Below, one piece after another: positions 15,001 through 17,120 of a DNA stretch of 17,120 nt. This DNA comes from an uncultured Clostridia bacterium (lineage in GTDB: Bacteria > Bacillota > Clostridia > TANB77 > CAG-508). Where the stretch lies: the NCBI GenBank assembly GCA_947595555.1, contig CANQES010000023.1:1-17120 (forward strand), in the 5' to 3' direction. Numbering within the stretch: the first letter of the stretch is position 1; each line of letters opens with the position of its first letter. The notes under the pieces are model-generated. The model was not told the origin of the DNA. It did not search any database and saw nothing but the letters and a program-made list of their open reading frames with translations. The position numbers and the translations under genes are program-made.

Positions 15001-16909
15001 CTATGTCTGTTATATCAAAATCAACATTTACAGTATCATCTTCTAGTTTTGCATTTACAGAATTAATACCTGGTATTTGTTTCATATATATGTAAGTTAA
15101 TTTTTTATTAACTTCATATTTTGCTCCATTGCTTAATGTTACTTCTTCTAGTGTTACTGTATTTTTTCCTTTTTTATCTTTTTCTAGTTCTACTTGATAT
15201 GTATTTCCTTTTTTGCTAACAGTATAAGTTTTTCCATTTATTTTAACTGTTTCAACTGGATAATAAGAATCATAATCATTTTCAAATGATATAATTAATT
15301 TATCTGCTGACGTCACTTTTTCTGTGATTGTTATATTTTTTCCAATAAAGTTGTAATCTCTGTTAAATGTTAAATTTTTGTCTACGATTGTTTCTTGTGT
15401 CTGGCTACTTCCACCATTTTCTTCATCAAAGTAATTACTATCTAAGTCATAATCTGTAATAATTTTTATACTATATCTTTTCCCTTCTTCTAGTCCTTTT
15501 GTAAATTTGTTTTCTCCCACTTTAATGCTTTCTTCTAGTACAATATTACCAGCTTCATCTGTTACAATGATTTTTCCTGTTTTAAAAGAATTATCTTCAT
15601 CTTTTAAAACAAAAGAAATGTCTGGTGTCTCTTTTTTCACATCTACTAAGAAATTTTCTACAACTGGTTTATCTTTTAATACATCTACAGTTATTTTTAA
15701 GTTACTTTTAATTTTTCTACCATTATCTAATATTACATTAGATATGTCTATATTTTGAAGTCCTGCTTGTGATAAAGCTTTTACTTTTATACGATATAGG
15801 TTTTCGCCTACTTTTTCTACTTTATAAGATTTACCTTCTATTTCAACAAATTCTACATCTGTTTTTGGATTTACTTCCATATGTAAATCTAATGTTAGTT
15901 CTTCATTTTTTGATGGTGTGTTAGTACTTATTGAAGATTTTGTAATAGCTACTGCATAGTTTTTATTATCTTCCTCTTTATGAGGAGTGTTTGTAGAAGA
16001 TTCTGATTCAGAAGGTTCTGCAATGTTTACTGTATATTTATTGTTATTTGTTGCTTTGTCTGTAGCTATAGCAACATCTGTAATAGTAATTTTTCCGTCA
16101 TTATCAACGTCTTTATTACTAATATCTTCATCATTTTTAATGTCAAGTAGATATTCCATAATATCTTTTGAATCTTCGTAATCTATTTTTCCATCTTGAT
16201 TTACATCTGCTTTTGTTGTAAATAAAAGTATTATTGCAAATATTAATGCAATGATTAATACAACTATTGCTACTATTGTTACATTCTTTTCTTTTTTCTT
16301 GAAGCGTACTAAGAATATAATGTCAATAATAATTATCGCTATAAGAACATATACAAGCCATGGACAATCTTGCTTTACCTGTACAAAAATATTTTCCTCT
16401 GTTGCCTCTTGTATGTCATTTGTTGGAATACTTTCGTCTTTATCTAGTCCATTTTTTAATATCATTACCTCTGCTGTACTACCATCTAATGAAATTTCCT
16501 TGTTTCCATCAGAAGTTTTTATGCTATTTATAGTAATAGCTGTTTTTCCAGGTTTGGCATCTTCTTTTACTTTTAATTTTATTTGTAAAAGTTTTTCCCC
16601 ACTAATTCCTTTTTTATTAATTAATGCAAATTTATTATTTTTTGCATTATATGTTATGCTAGACCAGTTTTCTTGTTCTTTAAAATCTTGAGTGTCTAAC
16701 ATCTCAAAAACATCTTTGTCATATGTTAGCTTTGCTGTGCAAGCATAAATTGACGTTTCTTCATCAATATTGATTGAAAGTTCAATGTCCTCTCCTAAAT
16801 CTACCTCATCTTTGCTTACATTTAATTCTACTTTTTCTTTTGCATTTACTATTGATATAAATGAAAAAGAAAAAATAAATAGCATTAAAAATGTCATTAT
16901 TTTTTTCAT
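8726..16909 (-). CDS. Giant repeat surface protein: signal peptide, cohesin-like, membrane hairpin, dockerin-like, beta-repeats
   Basis: About 2,727 residues. Using ATG 16909: a signal peptide (about 1-23, cleaved after SIVNA); a cohesin-like domain (about 24-150, with GEDIELSINID, YACTAKLTYDKDVFEML and KPGKTAITINSI); and two membrane helices (about 183-202 and 209-231) joined by a short basic turn (RFKKKEKN). These are followed at once by a dockerin-like module (about 234-286) with two calcium-loop motifs, DVNQDGKIDYED and DVDNDGKITITD. Next come a Ser/Thr/Pro linker and about 2,400 residues of alternating beta-rich modules: one with DEED and YDLD signatures, the other with ING-EYPVTK and GTYTVEV signatures. 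Positive charge in the turn puts both the cohesin and the dockerin-plus-repeats outside. There is no LPXTG or SLH anchor. The protein stops inside a repeat (FVLTPPQ). ATG 16921 would add four residues but abuts its ribosome site; 16909 is followed by a standard MKK signal start. Likely an adhesin or scaffold, which is inference. Confidence 0.85.
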   Translation of the reverse strand: MKKIMTFLMLFIFSFSFISIVNAKEKVELNVSKDEVDLGEDIELSINIDEETSIYACTAKLTYDKDVFEMLDTQDFKEQENWSSITYNAKNNKFALINKKGISGEKLLQIKLKVKEDAKPGKTAITINSIKTSDGNKEISLDGSTAEVMILKNGLDKDESIPTNDIQEATEENIFVQVKQDCPWLVYVLIAIIIIDIIFLVRFKKKEKNVTIVAIVVLIIALIFAIILLFTTKADVNQDGKIDYEDSKDIMEYLLDIKNDEDISNKDVDNDGKITITDVAIATDKATNNNKYTVNIAEPSESESSTNTPHKEEDNKNYAVAITKSSISTNTPSKNEELTLDLHMEVNPKTDVEFVEIEGKSYKVEKVGENLYRIKVKALSQAGLQNIDISNVILDNGRKIKSNLKITVDVLKDKPVVENFLVDVKKETPDISFVLKDEDNSFKTGKIIVTDEAGNIVLEESIKVGENKFTKGLEEGKRYSIKIITDYDLDSNYFDEENGGSSQTQETIVDKNLTFNRDYNFIGKNITITEKVTSADKLIISFENDYDSYYPVETVKINGKTYTVSKKGNTYQVELEKDKKGKNTVTLEEVTLSNGAKYEVNKKLTYIYMKQIPGINSVNAKLEDDTVNVDFDITDIDESVTTITLYLKNSRGEVVGEKEVDLQERTSSFDIEFAGTYSVELVVKYDLGDGIKQEVKSICSDIKTPIKSSITNSKTLNYYVAKGEETEVTYTIKDNTTEDVVSLELNGVTLPVTKQKDGSYKVKYKAPTKSGELTLTVTKINYKEETINTSYESKVEVLKSAPTITHLLVDDSQDKPVLSFGIQDEENTFIRGKVIIVDENNKTQDIEFNKDTTSIKLENIAQHIIYDVKIEVTYDLDMDRDNNQNQKTDVLKEHNFEIVKDYDFKLDNLVVKEVNREGHIIVLQFESTNISRYVIEEVLINGEEYPVTKNGTIYTVEVPITNTKRTTLTLEEAVLNNLKDFENLNKSVVVFKNAPIVTEIEANVSNDKNAITSRFEVTDEDDTLIKLYAQLKDKNGKVIETKELDKTAREVTFQTSDNNVYQAGEYTVDILADYNALDGLKHEKETLASKGNITVDIVSNILGDIISSYYVEKGQKIEIVFTVEDNTDLDVTDIIMEGEPYSVEKQADGTYKMEYTALEVSGKEILEVTEIKYGAKAIEEYYDIEIEVLKSAPSITHIMVDDTHDIPVLSFGLQDEEDAFVSGKVIIIDENSQKQEIEFSKNETSIELENIAQHTIYDVQIEVTYDLDTDRSNNQNQKTEVLKEHNFEVLKDYDFTLNNLVVKEVNRAKNVIILQFESTNLSRYPVEEVLINGEEYLVTNNGTTYTVEVPITSTEKTTLKLEEATLKNLKDFDGLNESVVVFKDAPTVTNIEANVSDEKNSITTSFEVTDEDDALTKIYVQLKDENGKVIETKELDKNARSVTFEATNEVYQAGKYSIDILADYNTLDGLSHEKVTLANKENITVDIVANIVKHTNASYYIQKETEANIFYTIEDNTDLNVTKLIINEKEYNAEKQADGTYKIIYKVPNTSGEQTLNVTGICYQNQTAETSYTSKIEVLKSEPVITHIMVDDTNEKPVLSFVLQDEEDAFVSGKIIIIDEKNQKQEIEFNKDNTSIELENIAQHTIYDVQIEVTYDLDTDRNNNQHQKTEVLKEHNFEILKDYDFTLNNLVVKEVNREGHIIVLQFESTNLSRYPVEEVLINGEEYPVTKSGTTYTVEVPITSTEKTTLTLEEATLKNLKDFGELNESVVVFKDAPTATVTYTNAPDEKNTITAKFDVTDEDSVVTKLYAELQNAKGDIVETKELDKTAREVTFKTSEGTIYQAGDYTVVIAASYDAVDGIKHEKEDLAEKGDITIGIEASIKSATPSTYYPKKGKDIEVSYTVEDNTDIDVTNIVINGQSYETTKESEDTYKITYTAPKDYGMSDLKVTQISYDNTDIEVTEYISQIDVLKTVPSVRHYTSESHYEATEKYPEKSVTIRFKLLDPDNAAEKDEDGNLKDAYIYVGRGAIPDTHGEVRPKIKINDPDDPNDINEITFVDIPVLTSLLANVRLSYDLDTDNLNSLLGKDENTDNGSALYRALVLVVPPSELHIENIDTYKENTKTHYFEKNEKIKYSFTSDVISGYGTASKYYPTVATIDGKKYELEKNGRTYATIESLPGYEESGVKTITLNSVTLDNDEIIDLKEKTSQIEVLKDKLSIDNYVLDTVSDVPNVTFSMNDEEDTFKSGEIIITNLSNNQKQTIPLEKGKLKYELNGLTEKVMYQIDLSITYDLDNNVLGEATENEKTEIFETKQFKIIQNYELKISNLKVINMNRQERKLDIQFESTNAGNYDVIEVKIDGSTYSAKKQEDGSYIVEGITFEDQENKILYLQEVKLENTKQLPVTDTSFKILKTKPTVDVFKTSVSANKDFITATFTLTDKEKTVTKLYATLKYATTDEVIETKELDATASTVNLEAPKAETYKVELSADYDVIDGEVHKKQPLAEEKDVKVGIRASIAGTNMSTYYPKKGGTVDIFYNIEDNTDLDVNSIVVNDKTYSNDELQKQEDGTYKISYQAPSEYGIVDLKITKISYDTEEIQVNRIDQFDVLKSPVQMVGYTAEPNYEDKSVTFKFTLMDNDNALLEGNNNLYCSYGPYADEEGNRTPKVKLGENEITFKNLVEGRLYLFTVIASYDLDTDQLNSLLGKDSNTNEGRALTRIGFVLTPPQ
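9077..10261 (-). repeat. Super-repeat unit 5
   Basis: The unit starts at KLSIDNYVLDT and spans 1,185 bases. It has the full four-module order and resembles unit 0 (YDLDNNVLGEATENEK) more than units 1-3. Confidence 0.7.
10262..10990 (-). repeat. Shortened super-repeat unit 4
   Basis: The unit starts at VPSVRHYTSES and is only 729 bases. It has a distinct first module with LSYDLDTDNLNSLLGKDENT and one ING-type module, and it lacks a module pair found in the other units, as after an in-frame deletion of about 440 bases. Confidence 0.65.
10991..12166 (-). repeat. Super-repeat unit 3
   Basis: The unit starts at EPVITHIMVDD and spans 1,176 bases. Its first half matches unit 2 almost base for base at a fixed 1,170-base offset; its second half (DAPTATVTYTNAPDEKN onward) is more diverged. 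Confidence 0.8.
12167..13336 (-). repeat. Super-repeat unit 2
   Basis: The unit starts at APSITHIMVDD and spans exactly 1,170 bases (390 codons). Bases 13110-13180 are identical over 71 positions to 11940-12010 in unit 3, and the neighbouring several hundred bases are nearly identical, pointing to recent duplication or gene conversion. Confidence 0.85.
13337..14509 (-). repeat. Super-repeat unit 1
   Basis: The unit starts at APTITHLLVDD and spans 1,173 bases (391 codons). It carries YDLDMDRDNNQNQK and the FESTN module, and is closely similar to units 2 and 3. Confidence 0.8.
14510..15670 (-). repeat. Super-repeat unit 0 in the giant gene
   Basis: This is the first unit, starting KPVVENFLVD and running 1,161 bases to the next start (APTITHLLVD). 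It is more divergent than units 1-3, with YDLDSNYFDEENGG in place of YDLDTDRNNNQ. Module order is DEED-type, ING-type, DEED-type, ING-type. Confidence 0.7.
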
Positions 16910-16944
16910 ACAATCCCACATCCCCCTAAAATTTCTTTAATACT

Positions 16945-16973
16945 ATTTTAATAAAATATTCATATAATGTCAA
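16945..16973 (-). promoter_or_regulatory. Sigma-A promoter of the giant surface gene
   Basis: A perfect TTGACA (16973-16968) and TAAAAT (16950-16945) on the minus strand, spaced by 17 bases. The predicted start near 16938 gives a leader of about 29 bases, containing the AGGGGGATGTGGGA ribosome region. Confidence 0.75.
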
Positions 16974-16992
16974 TCTATTTTTAAAGAATTAT

Positions 16993-17048
16993 GTGATTAT
17001 TTTATGATAAGATCACCCTGTGAAATTATTTTATGAAAAGTTCACCCC
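16993..17048 (+). repeat. Paired dyad repeats at a probable insertion sequence end
   Basis: Two tandem direct repeats (16993-17019 and 17020-17048) share TTATTTTATGA-AAG and TCACCC. Each is itself a dyad: GTGAT with ATCAC in the first, GTGAA with TTCAC in the second, so the two arms change together. This looks like a doubled transposase binding site at an element end. Confidence 0.55.
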
Positions 17049-17066
17049 ATGATATAATGTGGAGGT

Positions 17067-17120
17067 ATGAGAACAGAAATGAATAAGAAAGAAAATTTAA
17101 AGGTAGCAATAATTGAAGCT
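17067..17120 (+). CDS. Start of a probable transposase (cut by window edge)
   Basis: The frame opens with MRTEMNKKENLKVAIIEA and runs off the window. The charged start followed by a helix resembles the N-terminus of transposases of the IS1202/ISNCY kind or related integrase-core elements, which begin with a lysine-rich turn and then a helix-turn-helix. The doubled dyads just upstream support an insertion sequence. The ATG at 17067 is only one base from GGAGG, so ATG 17079 (MNKKEN) may be the real start. A TATAAT at 17053-17058 could be its -10. With 18 codons the family cannot be fixed. Confidence 0.45.
   Translation, partial: MRTEMNKKENLKVAIIEA

Noticed and set aside
16251..16691. 146-codon plus-strand frame opposite the giant gene
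   Set aside because: It lies antisense to the signal, cohesin and membrane region, whose domains are clear; the frame has no ribosome site and a biased composition expected of an antisense shadow.

Overview
The window is about 17.1 kb of very AT-rich DNA from a low-GC Bacillota, most likely an anaerobic Clostridia-type organism. This rests on strong AGGAGG-type Shine-Dalgarno sequences, textbook sigma-A promoters (TTGACA/TATAAT with 16-18 base spacers), an FtsX/BceB-type permease, and a surface protein that combines cohesin-like and dockerin-like modules. TGA is used as a stop, so the standard bacterial code applies.

Layout. (1) 1-1223, plus strand: the 3' part of an FtsX-family ABC permease, cut by the window edge. 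(2) 1276-1576, plus strand: a self-contained small gene (67 aa) with its own extended -10 promoter and a perfect terminator, followed by a weak reading frame that may be a remnant. (3) 1846-3446: an AT-rich, gene-poor tract with repeats and a decayed-looking minus-strand cassette, consisting of a broken helix-turn-helix fragment and a small GIY-YIG nuclease. (4) 3410-5169, minus strand: a HipA-family locus in which a HipT-like kinase, apparently broken by a one-base frameshift, is followed immediately by a HipS-like domain fused to a HIRAN domain. No HipB-like antitoxin gene is visible. (5) 5345-6332, minus strand: an alpha/beta hydrolase preceded by a 22-codon leader reading frame whose stop overlaps the hydrolase start, all under a dyad-containing leader. 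(6) 6355-8614, minus strand: a DUF3137-LemA pair (membrane-linked, translationally coupled), preceded by a separately promoted short FtsZ/tubulin-like protein that keeps the nucleotide-binding half and lacks the C-terminal catalytic half. (7) 8670-16973, minus strand: one gene of more than 8 kb encoding a ~2,730-residue surface protein with this order: signal peptide, cohesin-like domain, two-helix membrane hairpin, dockerin-like double calcium repeat, then about 2,400 residues of beta-rich repeats on a ~390-residue period. (8) 16993-17120, plus strand: what looks like the left end of an insertion sequence, with paired dyad repeats and the first codons of a probable transposase.

How it may work together. 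Regions 6 and 7 both point to the cell envelope: LemA/DUF3137 are membrane proteins, the FtsZ-like protein suggests a filament or membrane-remodelling role, and the giant protein projects outward from the membrane. Their co-location is seen; a functional link is inference. Regions 3 and 4 look like an accessory or defence-type patch (nuclease, HipA-family kinase, HIRAN, broken genes, short repeats). The most unusual items are the HipS-HIRAN/HipT arrangement, the half-length FtsZ-like protein, and the cohesin-membrane-dockerin-repeat giant.
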